DNA from: an uncultured Chloroflexota bacterium
GTDB lineage: Bacteria; Chloroflexota; Chloroflexia; Chloroflexales; Chloroflexaceae
Direction of reading: 5' to 3'
Length of the DNA: 39,423 nucleotides
NCBI GenBank assembly: GCA_937120965.1
Contig: CAKZKA010000111.1
Location: forward strand, 1 to 39,423
Part shown: piece after piece, positions 25,026 to 33,434 of the stretch
Layout: each line of letters begins with the position of its first letter
Position numbering within the stretch: the first letter of the stretch is position 1
Position numbers and translations under genes: made by a program
Notes under the pieces: model-generated
Told to the model about the DNA's origin: nothing
Seen by the model: the letters and a program-made list of their open reading frames with translations, nothing else
Databases searched by the model: none

Positions 25026-26555
25026 GTGAACCCGCACCAGCAACCCTCCTCCCCCATCGAGTGTGAGCCAGCTTATCGGATGCGCCACGAGATAATGCCT
25101 ATGCCGCTGGATAAACCCACTCATCCCGACATCGCCGCTGCGCTGCGGAGCGTGCGCTGGCCCCTGGCGGCGCTTATCGGCCTGATCTTCGCCCTCACGC
25201 GCCTGGTGGAGACAGCCCTCGTTGGTTTTCGTCCCACCACCCGGCTCATCAATGCCCTCGACCCGCTCTTCTGGGGCGTGCTGGCCGCTGTTGCCGTGTG
25301 GGGCGTGTTGAGCTGGGCTGCCGGTCAGGAGCAGCGCTACCGCACTGCCGAACGGCGTATGCTCGATGAACTCCAGCTTGCTCATCAGCGCCTCACCGTG
25401 CTCTATGAGCTGAACCAGCGCATCGCCAGCAGCGCCACCCTCGACGAGGTGCTGGATTACGCCGTCACCCTGCCGGGCGAACTGGTCGAGGCCCGCGCCG
25501 CAGCAGTGACGCTCTTCGATGAACAGGGAGGCGCCTTCATCGCTCGCAGCACCGGCTTGACGGAAGAGCACCTGGCGCTGGCCCGCTCCGCAGTTGGCCT
25601 GCGACCCGACCAGCCCCCGCCCCGGAAACCCGAGGTCCTGACGCCTCGTGGTCGGATGCCTGCGGATCTGCATGCGTGCCTGGTTGTGCCGCTCGTCGAA
25701 GGTGACGATGCGCCGGTCGGCTGGATCGAGTGCTACCTGACCGATACCCACAGCCTCGCGACCGACGCCTCCGGCGCTCTGGCGCCCGAGGTTACCTCGC
25801 TGCTGATCACCATAGGCGGGGAGATCGCCGAGGCGGTGCAGGGCAGCCGCCGCCGCGCCCGTGAGATTGCCAGCCTGGTGGCCCTCGAACAGGCCATTAC
25901 CGCGGAGCGCACGCGTATCGCCCGCGATCTGCACGACGGCGTCGCCCAGAGCCTGGCCTTCTTGCGCATGCGGGTCGCCCTCTGGGAGGACTGGCTGGAG
26001 CAGGAGCCGGAACGCCTGCGCGAGGAGTTCGAGGCGCTCAAAGCCAACCTGCGACGCCAGATCGAAGAACTACGCCGCGCTATCTTCGCCCTGCGTCCAA
26101 TCGAACTCAGCCAGCTCGGCTTCGCCGGGGCGCTGCGTCGCTTCGTGAGCGAGTTTGCCGAGCAGCAGGACTGGGATCTGGAGCTGGAGTTGAGCGACCT
26201 GCCGCCCGATCTGCCCTATGCCCTCGAACTGGCGGCGTTTCGCTTTGTGCAGGAGGCCCTGAACAACGCCGCCAAGCACGCCAACGCCCGCCATGTGGTG
26301 GTGGCCCTGCGCGTCGTGGACGGCGGGCTGCAGATCGTCGTGCGCGATGACGGAGTGGGGTTTGACCCCGGAGCGCAGGGCGAGTTGCCCGGCACGCGCC
26401 TGGGCCTGCGGCAGATGCGCGAACGGGCCGCCGCGCTCGACGGACGGCTGACCATTCTCTCACGCCCCGGCCAGGGCGCCGAGGTCAGGATCTGGCTGCC
26501 GCTGCGCTACGCGCGCGAGTCGACGGCTCCTGTTGGCAGGGTAATACCATTTTAG
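25026..26555 (+). CDS. Orphan sensor histidine kinase (HisKA_3 type)
   Basis: A 509-residue NarL/DegS-type kinase. Two membrane helices (about 45-65 and 82-100) are followed by a GAF-like domain (110-270), a HisKA_3 dimerisation helix with the phosphoacceptor H303 in RIARDLHDGVAQ, and an HATPase domain (NNAAKHANARH, VRDDGVGFDP, GLRQMRERAA). No response regulator is adjacent, so the partner is elsewhere. GTG 25026 has a GGGAGAAGC SD; ATG 25080 is the alternative. The last codons (about VIPF then TAG) come from heptad element copy 3, which begins at 26545. Confidence 0.88.
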   Translation: MNPHQQPSSPIECEPAYRMRHEIMPMPLDKPTHPDIAAALRSVRWPLAALIGLIFALTRLVETALVGFRPTTRLINALDPLFWGVLAAVAVWGVLSWAAGQEQRYRTAERRMLDELQLAHQRLTVLYELNQRIASSATLDEVLDYAVTLPGELVEARAAAVTLFDEQGGAFIARSTGLTEEHLALARSAVGLRPDQPPPRKPEVLTPRGRMPADLHACLVVPLVEGDDAPVGWIECYLTDTHSLATDASGALAPEVTSLLITIGGEIAEAVQGSRRRAREIASLVALEQAITAERTRIARDLHDGVAQSLAFLRMRVALWEDWLEQEPERLREEFEALKANLRRQIEELRRAIFALRPIELSQLGFAGALRRFVSEFAEQQDWDLELELSDLPPDLPYALELAAFRFVQEALNNAAKHANARHVVVALRVVDGGLQIVVRDDGVGFDPGAQGELPGTRLGLRQMRERAAALDGRLTILSRPGQGAEVRIWLPLRYARESTAPVGRVIPF

Positions 26556-26648
26556 ATTTTGGATTTTAGATTTTGGATTTTGGATTGCCACGATGGGCAG
26601 CGCAACGCCTGAAACCGCTTCAAGCAATGCGGCATCATCAACGGTAAT
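26545..26648 (+). repeat. Heptad element, copy 3 (104 bp, five heptads)
   Basis: Starts TACCATTTTAG within the histidine-kinase 3' end, supplies its stop TAG, then five heptads, the body and a slightly mutated hairpin (GCCTGAA/TTCAAGC), ending CATCATCAACGGTAAT. It differs in length from copies 1 and 2 by exactly one heptad each. Confidence 0.85.
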
Positions 26649-26715
26649 AATAGGGTGAGGGAGTGAGAGAGGTAATACAACCCGACCCCTCCTCGAGCTG
26701 CAACCTCAACAAGCA

Positions 26716-27738
26716 TCACGCCTCCACCTCGTTACGCGCATAGGCGAGGGCGGCGCCAAGGTCGGCCACGGTGATGATCTCGCCGAGGCCGGCATTGAGG
26801 CTAACCAGGGTCTGCGCGACGGTGGCGCGAATGCCACTGACCACCGTGCGGGCGCCGAGCAGCCGGATCGCTACCGCAGTGTCAATCAGCGCTCTGGCGA
26901 CTTCGGTGTCAATCATGGCAATCCCGGTTACATCGAGGATCACCACCTGCGCCCGGTGCTCAGCGACCATCTCGAGGATGCGTCGGCGCAGCGCCCCTGC
27001 GCGCCAGCTATCGAGATTGCCCACCAGCGGCGCCAGCAGCACGTGATCGTCGACCGCCAGCACTGGCAGTTCGAGCGTCTTCACCAGTTCGAGCAGACGC
27101 TGCTGCTCCGCGGCGCGCCGCTCGCTCTCCTGCCGCGCCGTCTCCGAAGCCTGGCGCGCCGTTTCAGCCTCCGCGGCGCGCTGCTCTGCCATGCGCAGCG
27201 CCGTGAGCTGCGCTGCGCCAATGCGATCCGAGATTGCCCACACCACCACGATCAGCGTGGCGACAGTACTCGCGTGAAGGTACTTCAGCAGATGTGACGG
27301 GATCGTAGCAGGCGCATCCAGCGGGCCGCTGATGACGATCAAGACGGCCAGGAGCGTACAGAAGAGCATGGTGGCAATGGTGAAGAAACGCTGATTGCCC
27401 AGGCTCACAAGCAACACCACCACCACTAGAAACGGCGCCAGGGTCAGACGTAGCTCCGGCAGCCAGATGGCGACAATGACCTCGTTAACCACAATGCTCA
27501 AAATAATTGGCAGCATCATTTGCCAGAGCGGGCGCTCGCGTAACAGGAGGGTCAGGCCAGCGCCGACGATACAGGTAAAGGTAACCCCCAGCACCACGAC
27601 CGCAAAAAAGCTCGGGCTGAACACATACAGCACCAGCACCAGTACAAATGACAGAAGTGAGGCTCCGCCGCACCAGAGGGCGACCGTTGTGATGATCCGC
27701 CGGTGTAGTTGTTCGGGGAAGGCGCGCGACGATGTCAT
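26716..27738 (-). CDS. Membrane-anchored STAS-domain protein (RsbR-like)
   Basis: A 340-residue protein with about five or six N-terminal hydrophobic helices (residues 15-190), a coiled-coil-like ERRAAEQQRLLELVKTLE linker near 210, and a C-terminal STAS domain (about 225-335). The STAS core is ILDVTGIAMIDTEVARALIDTAVAIRLLG, with threonine in the DVTG position phosphorylated in RsbR/RsbS proteins, and ends SGIRATVAQTLVSLN. Such fusions act in stress signalling; the membrane part may sense. ATG 27738 has GGGAG six bases upstream; the frame beyond it to 28032 is repeat. Confidence 0.88.
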   Translation of the reverse strand: MTSSRAFPEQLHRRIITTVALWCGGASLLSFVLVLVLYVFSPSFFAVVVLGVTFTCIVGAGLTLLLRERPLWQMMLPIILSIVVNEVIVAIWLPELRLTLAPFLVVVVLLVSLGNQRFFTIATMLFCTLLAVLIVISGPLDAPATIPSHLLKYLHASTVATLIVVVWAISDRIGAAQLTALRMAEQRAAEAETARQASETARQESERRAAEQQRLLELVKTLELPVLAVDDHVLLAPLVGNLDSWRAGALRRRILEMVAEHRAQVVILDVTGIAMIDTEVARALIDTAVAIRLLGARTVVSGIRATVAQTLVSLNAGLGEIITVADLGAALAYARNEVEA

Positions 27739-28077
27739 AACCGCTCCCTGAATGGTAAGTGCGACCACGTGGGGGACCACGCAGCAACGGTAACAGGGAC
27801 ACGCTGTCACTATACGTCTATCCCTTACCGCAACCATACCAGGGAGGGTTGGCGGGGCGCTGCGGGTTTCCCGTTGTTGGGAGCGGCTGGCGCCTCCACA
27901 GACAGGGGGATGGGGAACCCCGGGTTCCCCATGTCCCTGCCGCGGTTGGGAGCGGCTGGCGCCTCCACAGGCAGGGGCGCGGTTCGACAAGCTCACCACA
28001 GGTGGGGAACCCCGGGTTCCCCGTATTTTCACCTCAGTATTGCGCGGCTACGCTTCAGAGGGTCAAAAGTTAAAAAA
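27739..28077. repeat. Divergent gap with palindromes
   Basis: Between the STAS gene and ubiA-like gene. Palindrome copies lie at about 27912-27930 and 28003-28021 (GGGGAACCCCGGGTTCCCC forms), with two near-identical blocks of ccgcggttgggagcggctggcgcctccac around 27879 and 27942. A minus-strand TTTTCACCTCAG head is at about 28026-28037. Confidence 0.7.
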
Positions 28078-28106
28078 TTGCAAAAATCTTCGCTTTCTGG
28101 CATACT
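28078..28106 (+). promoter_or_regulatory. Promoter of the UbiA-like gene
   Basis: TTGCAA (28078-28083), 17 bases, CATACT (28101-28106), in an AT-rich stretch. The start would be near 28114, giving a leader of about 50 bases. Confidence 0.55.
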
Positions 28107-28165
28107 ACCGCGCGTCAAGCGCCCGGAGGTTTGCCGATACGTCACTCTAGCTCTCAGGAGAACGT

Positions 28166-29074
28166 ATGCACACTCCAGCCTCCTTGCACAACAACTTGTC
28201 ACCCCGCTGGCTCGAAGCAATCCGCGCTGAGATCATCCTACAATGGAAGTTCAATCGGTACGACATTTCGGCTACGCTTATCCCTGGTGTGTTGTTCGTG
28301 CTGGCCGCCTGGCACGGCAGTCCACCTGACTGGAGGGCGCTGCCATCCACGTTGTTCTGGGGTTCGCTCTACTTCTGGTTGTACTGCTCAGTCTTTTGTA
28401 TCTCGAACCAGTTGGCTGGCGAGCACGAGGATCAAATCAATAAGCCAGACCGGCCGCTGCCTGCCGGATTGGTGACGCGGCAGGGCGCATGGGTGCGCTG
28501 GTTTGTCGTGATGGGACTCTATGCACTGGTGGGTTGGTACCTGGGCGTGCTGGTGTGGACCCTGCTGTGGCAGACGGCTCTGGTGTTACACAATCAGGGA
28601 CTCTGGTCGCGGCATTACTGGACCAAGAACCTGGTGATGGTAACTGGCTCGGTGGCACAACTGGCCGCTGCATGGGAAATGGTACGCCCGCTTACGCCGG
28701 TGGTATGGGCCTGGATCCTGGTGCCGGCGTTGACTCTGCTTTCCCATGTCTCGCTGCAGGACATGCGTGATATTGAGGGAGACAGGGCTATTGGACGGCG
28801 CACCCTACCGATCGTGTTTGGCGAGCGGTGGAGCCGACTGTTTCTGGCGATAGCTTTTGGCCTGTTACCGCTGGCAACCCACTTCGTACTGATGGCGCCG
28901 GAGGGGTCAAGGCCCGATGTGCTGGTGCTGAACGTGCTCCTCGCATCCCTGAGTCTCACCATTGCCGGGCGAGTGCTCTGGCTGCGCAGCCCGTCCGCTG
29001 ATCACGTCTCGTATATGCTGTACACCTACTGGTACTGCTTTGTTCTTGCGGCGGCGATAGTGGTGTTGCGGTAG
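28166..29074 (+). CDS. UbiA-superfamily protein with terpene-cyclase-like motif
   Basis: A 302-residue integral membrane protein with about nine hydrophobic segments, of the UbiA superfamily. Motif 1 is NQLAGEHED (N81, G85, D89) followed by INKPDRPLPAG. Canonical UbiA prenyltransferases have NDxxDxxxD, so the first and second Asp of that motif are replaced here and it fits Nxxx(G/A)xxxD, as described for UbiA-type diterpene cyclases. Motif 2 is DMRDIEGD (D199, D202, D206). It could be a prenyltransferase or a membrane terpene cyclase; the motif favours the latter, weakly. ATG 28166 has AGGAG six bases before. It stands alone with its own promoter, and no terpene partner gene is adjacent. Confidence 0.87.
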   Translation: MHTPASLHNNLSPRWLEAIRAEIILQWKFNRYDISATLIPGVLFVLAAWHGSPPDWRALPSTLFWGSLYFWLYCSVFCISNQLAGEHEDQINKPDRPLPAGLVTRQGAWVRWFVVMGLYALVGWYLGVLVWTLLWQTALVLHNQGLWSRHYWTKNLVMVTGSVAQLAAAWEMVRPLTPVVWAWILVPALTLLSHVSLQDMRDIEGDRAIGRRTLPIVFGERWSRLFLAIAFGLLPLATHFVLMAPEGSRPDVLVLNVLLASLSLTIAGRVLWLRSPSADHVSYMLYTYWYCFVLAAAIVVLR

Positions 29075-29115
29075 CCTTTGAAGCTCGAACCTGACTCACC
29101 CTCCATCCGCACGAA

Positions 29116-29182
29116 CAACCGGGTTGTTTCTGCTGCTCCCGCCCGGCCCTCGGGACAAGTTTGCGCAGAAACAACCCGGTTG
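29116..29182. terminator. 18-bp inverted repeat between convergent genes
   Basis: CAACCGGGTTGTTTCTGC (29116-29133) and its complement (29165-29182) form an 18-pair stem with a 31-base loop, in the 151-base gap between convergent genes. There is no T run, so a simple rho-independent terminator is uncertain, but a bidirectional stop or stabilising stem fits. Confidence 0.45.
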
Positions 29183-29225
29183 GTCTTGCTGATCGGCCGC
29201 TGGTTCCTCTACCCCGACGCCTGCC

Positions 29226-29897
29226 TCAGCGTCTTCCAGCCTCGCTGCTATCCGGTGGTGTCTCGGGCATCGGCAAGAGTGGCGCAATCGGGTCCACCAG
29301 CCGGTTCACAATCGCTCCCAGGCGCTGGAACTGTGGCCCGAGTTCGGTTTCGGCCAGGGGAATGTTCACCGGCACGTCAAGTTGTACCGGGATCGAGGTG
29401 ATCAGCTTGACGTCCATGTTGAGATCCACCGGCAACTCCAGGCCTGCCGGGAGCACGATATTTACCGTGGCGTTGAGGTTGCCGCCGCCGCCGGGGAAGG
29501 TGATCGCTGCCGGGGCCGTCAGCGGGACGGGCTCGGTCAGCCGCACCACGTTGCGCGGGGTCATGATTGTCGCCGCGTTGATCGGCACGTCGAGTTCGAT
29601 CGGCAGACGTGTGTCGAGCGGCACAGTGTAGACGATGGTAGAACCTTGCAGATCGCTCACTACGTCCTGCAACTCGGAGAGATTACTGGCAGCGAAGACC
29701 TGCGCGTTGGCCGCCACCCCTGCAACCTGGTTGCGATGATTGATCACAATGCCGATCAGGACGCCGACAATGACGATCAAGACAGCGTTAATCAGGAACG
29801 AGGTCCAGATCAGCGCCTTGTAGAGGGGCGCGATGCGGGCATAGCGCCGGCGCGGGCGCTCGCTTACCGTGGTGTTGGCGGCAGTTTCAGCGGCCAT
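29226..29897 (-). CDS. Single-pass membrane protein with repeated beta-like segments
   Basis: A 223-residue protein with one membrane helix near residue 30-52 (ALIWTSFLINAVLIVIVGVLIGIVI) after a short basic N-terminus (RPRRRYARIAP). The extracellular-like remainder has repeats of Pro-Val/Ile beta motifs: LPIELDVPINA, LPVDLNMDVKL, IPVQLDVPVNIP. I do not recognise the family. ATG 29897 has AAGGAA about nine bases upstream. Convergent with the UbiA-like gene. Confidence 0.75.
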   Translation of the reverse strand: MAAETAANTTVSERPRRRYARIAPLYKALIWTSFLINAVLIVIVGVLIGIVINHRNQVAGVAANAQVFAASNLSELQDVVSDLQGSTIVYTVPLDTRLPIELDVPINAATIMTPRNVVRLTEPVPLTAPAAITFPGGGGNLNATVNIVLPAGLELPVDLNMDVKLITSIPVQLDVPVNIPLAETELGPQFQRLGAIVNRLVDPIAPLLPMPETPPDSSEAGRR

Positions 29898-30433
29898 AGC
29901 GAAAGTTCCTTTCGACGTACATTGACCGGGGCACGAAGACCAATCACGCAAGACGCTGGTATGATGCTGCATCATAGCATGCGGATGTTACGCAGGTGCA
30001 AAGTCCGCCCGGGAAACTCCTGTTTTTCTGCGCCTCTCCCCCGTGAGAGTGCGCCGCTGGTTGCGCCTCGCTGGTATGATGGTTCTGGACTGCGCGGTTG
30101 GGTGTGGGGAAACCGGGTTCCCCCCTGTGTTCAGTAGAGATTCTCCCGGGAGGGCTACGCCCTCCCACACCCTACCCTCAGGGAGGGAGATGGGGAAACC
30201 CGGTTTCTCCATATGTTCACCTCAGTCATCCATGCGGCTGCGCCGCACAACGCCGGAATGAAAATAGTATTGTTCTTGGGAAGGCGCAGCCCTCCCAAAC
30301 CCTCCCGGCGGGGAGGGCTTGTCGCCCCCACGGGCAGGGGGATGGGGAAACCCGGTTTCCCCATATGTTCACCTCAGTGGTGGGGTAACCTGGTTGCGTA
30401 TTCTGGTGAGATAGTACAGACACGGACAAGCGT
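29898..30433. repeat. Repeat block before the prepilin-peptidase-like gene
   Basis: Palindrome copies lie near 30106, 30190 and 30345. GGGAGGGCTACGCCCTCCC is at 30149, a GCGGCTGCGCCGC hairpin at 30234, and TGAGGTGAACATATGG heads on the minus strand near 30206 and 30364. The stretch 30230-30310 is nearly identical to 37995-38070 (GCGGCTGCGCCGCACAACGC, CGGAATGAAAATA, TATTGTTCTTGGGA). No gene. Confidence 0.78.
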
Positions 30434-31174
30434 ATGCTTCCTGCGCTTATCGTTTTCCTGGCCGGACTGGCGCTCGGCACGCTGCTCAACGTGCTGATCA
30501 TCCGCATTCCGCGCGAACGGCGCCTGCTCGGCTGGCCCCGTTGCACCCGCACAGGCGCGCCCCTGGCCCCCTGGCAGCTCATCCCCGTGGCTGGCTGGCT
30601 GCTGCAACGGGGCCGCGCCCCCGACGGGCGCCGCTTGCACTGGATCTACCCTTTTGTTGAGGTGACCGCCGCGCTAACCTTGCTGCGGCTGTATCAGCTC
30701 TACGGCTTCGGCCCGGCCTTCTTCTATCTGGCCTTCGTCTGTGCGGTGCTGATTGTTACCGGGGCGATTGACTGGCTGTACCGCTACATCTACACCTTCG
30801 TCATCCTCGGCGCGGCTCTGGTGGTTATTGTCGCCGGACCGCTTGCCGGGCTGAACTGGCTCAACGTTGTGCTTGGCGCGCTGACCGGCGGCTTCGTCTT
30901 TATGCTCTTCTACCTGGTCGCGCGGCTCCTCTTCCCCGGTTCCGGCGTGCCCTTTGGTCTTGGCGACGTGTACCTGGCGATCTTCATTGGCGCCGCCGTA
31001 GGTCTGCTCAACCTGGCTCCGGCGCTCTTCTACGGCATGCTCCTGGCCGGCGTGGTCTCGGCAGGCATTCTCATTGCCCGGCGCGCCGGCCGGTCCACGC
31101 CGACCTACATTGCCTATGGCAGCTACCTCTGTCTCGGCACGCTCCTCTTCATTGCGCTGGGCGGCATGGGGTGA
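30434..31174 (+). CDS. Prepilin-peptidase-like membrane protein (A24)
   Basis: A 246-residue polytopic protein related to the A24 prepilin peptidase family (type IV pilus/type II secretion leader peptidase, inner membrane). The active-site aspartates align: D113 in GAIDWLYRY and D178 in FGLGDVYLA. The N-terminal cytoplasmic region retains the NVLIIRIPRERR motif but lacks the four zinc cysteines (only C37 remains), and the usual IP after the first Asp is not present. It may still be active, since cysteine-less relatives exist, but its substrate is unknown. The SD is weak. No pilus genes are adjacent. Confidence 0.8.
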   Translation: MLPALIVFLAGLALGTLLNVLIIRIPRERRLLGWPRCTRTGAPLAPWQLIPVAGWLLQRGRAPDGRRLHWIYPFVEVTAALTLLRLYQLYGFGPAFFYLAFVCAVLIVTGAIDWLYRYIYTFVILGAALVVIVAGPLAGLNWLNVVLGALTGGFVFMLFYLVARLLFPGSGVPFGLGDVYLAIFIGAAVGLLNLAPALFYGMLLAGVVSAGILIARRAGRSTPTYIAYGSYLCLGTLLFIALGGMG

Positions 31175-31240
31175 CAATCGAGCCGCGAGCCGGCGCGTCA
31201 GTCTGGCCATATCCTATTCGCCAGCTATGGATGAAAGAGT

Positions 31241-31705
31241 ATGCAACGCGTTCCTCTCACTATCGAGCAGCAAAACGCCCTCAAAGCTATCGCCTGGCTG
31301 TTCGCGGCTGTTACCGGAGCTGTGACGATCGGACTGGGCACAATCTTTACCTGCCTGTTCATCGCCAGTGGCGGCGCGCCTGTCGTCAGATTCCTTGTCG
31401 CCGCTGGCGCACTTTCGCTCCTCTTCGGCTTCGGGTTGACGGCGTGGCGTATCTACACCATCGGGCTGGACCTGCGCGACGGGGTGGCGCAGGTGCGCCG
31501 GGCGCGCTTGAAGCGCACCTCCAGTTCGCGGCGCACGCCGAAAAACTACTACGCGGAATTCTTCGATATTCCCGGCACCCTGCAGTTCTCGCACGAGGTG
31601 TGGGAAACCTTGCAGCCCGAAGGGGAGTACCTGGTCACCTATAGTCCCCACTCCCGCCTGGGCTGGGCGGCCGAGCCTGTTTCCGGGGCGTTCGACCTTG
31701 ACTGA
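31241..31705 (+). CDS. Small two-helix membrane protein of unknown function
   Basis: A 154-residue protein with two membrane helices (about 17-44 and 48-70) and a C-terminal soluble part with basic RRARLKRTSSSRRTPKNYY and an acidic end (EPVSGAFDLD). I do not recognise the family. ATG 31241 has GAAAGAG before it. It follows the prepilin-peptidase-like gene by 66 bases and could be cotranscribed. Confidence 0.65.
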   Translation: MQRVPLTIEQQNALKAIAWLFAAVTGAVTIGLGTIFTCLFIASGGAPVVRFLVAAGALSLLFGFGLTAWRIYTIGLDLRDGVAQVRRARLKRTSSSRRTPKNYYAEFFDIPGTLQFSHEVWETLQPEGEYLVTYSPHSRLGWAAEPVSGAFDLD

Positions 31706-32013
31706 CGCGAGCGTAGGGGAACGGGCGGGCTATGTTCACCTCAGAGTCAGAAACGCCGCTCGCATTCGTTTATTCGTTTCCCATTCGTTGGCCTATTTCC
31801 CCCTCTCCGTCCCGGGAAGCCTATTCAAGACCAGGTGAAACCCTTTGAAGGGCTGCGCCCTCCCAAACCCTCCCGCCAGGGAGGGGGTTGGGGAAACCCG
31901 GTTTCCCTATTTCCCAACCGGTGGTGGGAGCGGCTGGCGCCCCTCCAGGCAGGGGCCTGGGGAAACCGGGTTTCCCCGTATGTTCACCTCCCACCGTCCC
32001 CCTCCTTGCTCCC
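31706..32013. repeat. Degenerate 135-bp unit and palindromes
   Basis: The stretch 31725-31830 is a diverged single unit of the 135-bp array (CTATGTTCACCTCAGAGTCAG, ATTCGTTTATTCGTTTCCC). Palindromes lie at 31889-31907 and 31960-31978, and a TATGTTCACCTCC head is near 31980. Confidence 0.75.
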
Positions 32014-32949
32014 TCACCCCGACAGCAGCGCCAGGAGCACTGCCAGGCTCACCAGGCTGAGCGCCGACGAAGCGACCACCACGGCAACGACAAGGCTCGG
32101 ACGGGCCTGGAACTCGATGGCGGTGATCGTCGTGTGCACGGCGGCGGGCATCCCCGAGAGCATAACGCCCACGGCCAACCCCATCTCCTGAAGACCCAGC
32201 ATTAGCCCGAGGCCGTAGGCCACCAGCGGCGAGACGACCAGCCGCAGCGCGCAGGCCAGGCCCACCAGCCAGGGATCCTCGCGAGTGATCCCGCCCGCAA
32301 GTTGTGTACCAAGCACGATCAGCATCATTGGCAGGGTGGCTTCGCCAAGCAGTGTCACGCCACGAAACAGGCCCAGGATGGCGCCGCCGCTTACCGTGGG
32401 GTCAAAGCCCGCCGCGCGCGCCAGGAGGGCCGCCGCTGTCGCATAGACCTGGGGCATACGCAGCACGCGCCGCGTGACCTCCAGGGGCAGCCCGTGACCG
32501 GAGCGGGCATTGCCCGCCGCTCCCACCGCCACACCCACCGTCTGCCCCATAATTGCCTGGACAATAAAGTAGAATAACGCCAGGCTCAAACCCTCCTGAC
32601 CAAAGGCAAAGCGCGCTGCTGGCAACCCGTAGTTGCCCGAGTTCATAAACGCGCTTACCAGCACCAGGGCGCTCAGGCTACCGCCGCGCAGCCCCAGCAG
32701 CCTCCCGGTTGCCCAACTGATCAGCCCCATCGCCAGCAGCACCCCCAGCGCCAGGGCCAGCATGCGCAGCGCCCCGGCGCCCGACAGATCGGTAGTCACA
32801 AGCGAGGTGAAGATCAGCGCCGGGCTCAAACCGTAGATCACGACCCGGTTCAACGTAACCTGGTCGAGCGTCATACGCCGTCGCAGCGCCAGTCCCGCCC
32901 CTGCGACCAGGGCGACCGGCAGCAACACTTCGAGGAGGATACGGATCAC
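32014..32949 (-). CDS. AEC-family (auxin efflux carrier-like) transporter
   Basis: A 311-residue membrane protein with about ten hydrophobic segments, of the AEC (auxin efflux carrier-like) family. Marks include LNRVVIYGLSPALIFTSL, the ...SAFMNSGNYGLPAARFAFG signature, and PMMLIVLGTQLAGG. In bacteria such carriers export or import organic acids such as malate; the substrate is unknown. I place the start at GTG 32949, which has GGAGG five bases upstream. An earlier GTG at 32970 has a poorer context. Confidence 0.88.
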   Translation of the reverse strand: MIRILLEVLLPVALVAGAGLALRRRMTLDQVTLNRVVIYGLSPALIFTSLVTTDLSGAGALRMLALALGVLLAMGLISWATGRLLGLRGGSLSALVLVSAFMNSGNYGLPAARFAFGQEGLSLALFYFIVQAIMGQTVGVAVGAAGNARSGHGLPLEVTRRVLRMPQVYATAAALLARAAGFDPTVSGGAILGLFRGVTLLGEATLPMMLIVLGTQLAGGITREDPWLVGLACALRLVVSPLVAYGLGLMLGLQEMGLAVGVMLSGMPAAVHTTITAIEFQARPSLVVAVVVASSALSLVSLAVLLALLSG

Positions 32950-32995
32950 AAACGCCTCCGATCGGTCCACAGAGAGGGATGGCGCGCGGGTGCGG

Positions 32996-33434
32996 CCCTC
33001 CCAAACCCTCCCGCGGGCGGGCTATGTTCACCTCAGGCACACCTTGCGCATTCGTTTATTCGTTTCCCATTCGCTGACCCATTTCCCCTCTGCGTCAGCA
33101 GGTGAAACCCGTTGCAGGGCATTGCCCTCCCACACCCTCCCGCGGGCGGGCCAGGTTCACCTCAGAGTCAGGCACACCTTGCGCATTCGTTTATTCGTTT
33201 CCCCTTCGTTGACCCATTTCCCCTCTGCGTCAGCAGGTGAAACCCGTTGCAGGGCATTGCCCTCCCACACCCTCCCGCGGGCGGGCCAGGTTCACCTCAG
33301 AGTCAGGCACACCTTGCGCATTCGTTTATTCGTTTCCCCTTCGTTGACCCATTTCCCCTCTGCGTCAGCAGGTGAAACCCGTTGCAGGGCATTGCCCTCC
33401 CACACCCTCCCGCGGGCGGGCTATGTTCACCTCA
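32996..33434 (+). repeat. 135-bp tandem array 2 (three units plus a partial)
   Basis: CCCTCCC-anchored units start at about 32996, 33125, 33260 and 33395; the first interval is 129 bases (six missing after the head), the others 135. Same unit as array 1, including TTCACCTCAG, ATTCGTTTATTCGTTTCCC and GCGTCAGCAGGTGAAACC. Array 1 has TTTGCCC where array 2 has ATTGCCC. Confidence 0.85.
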
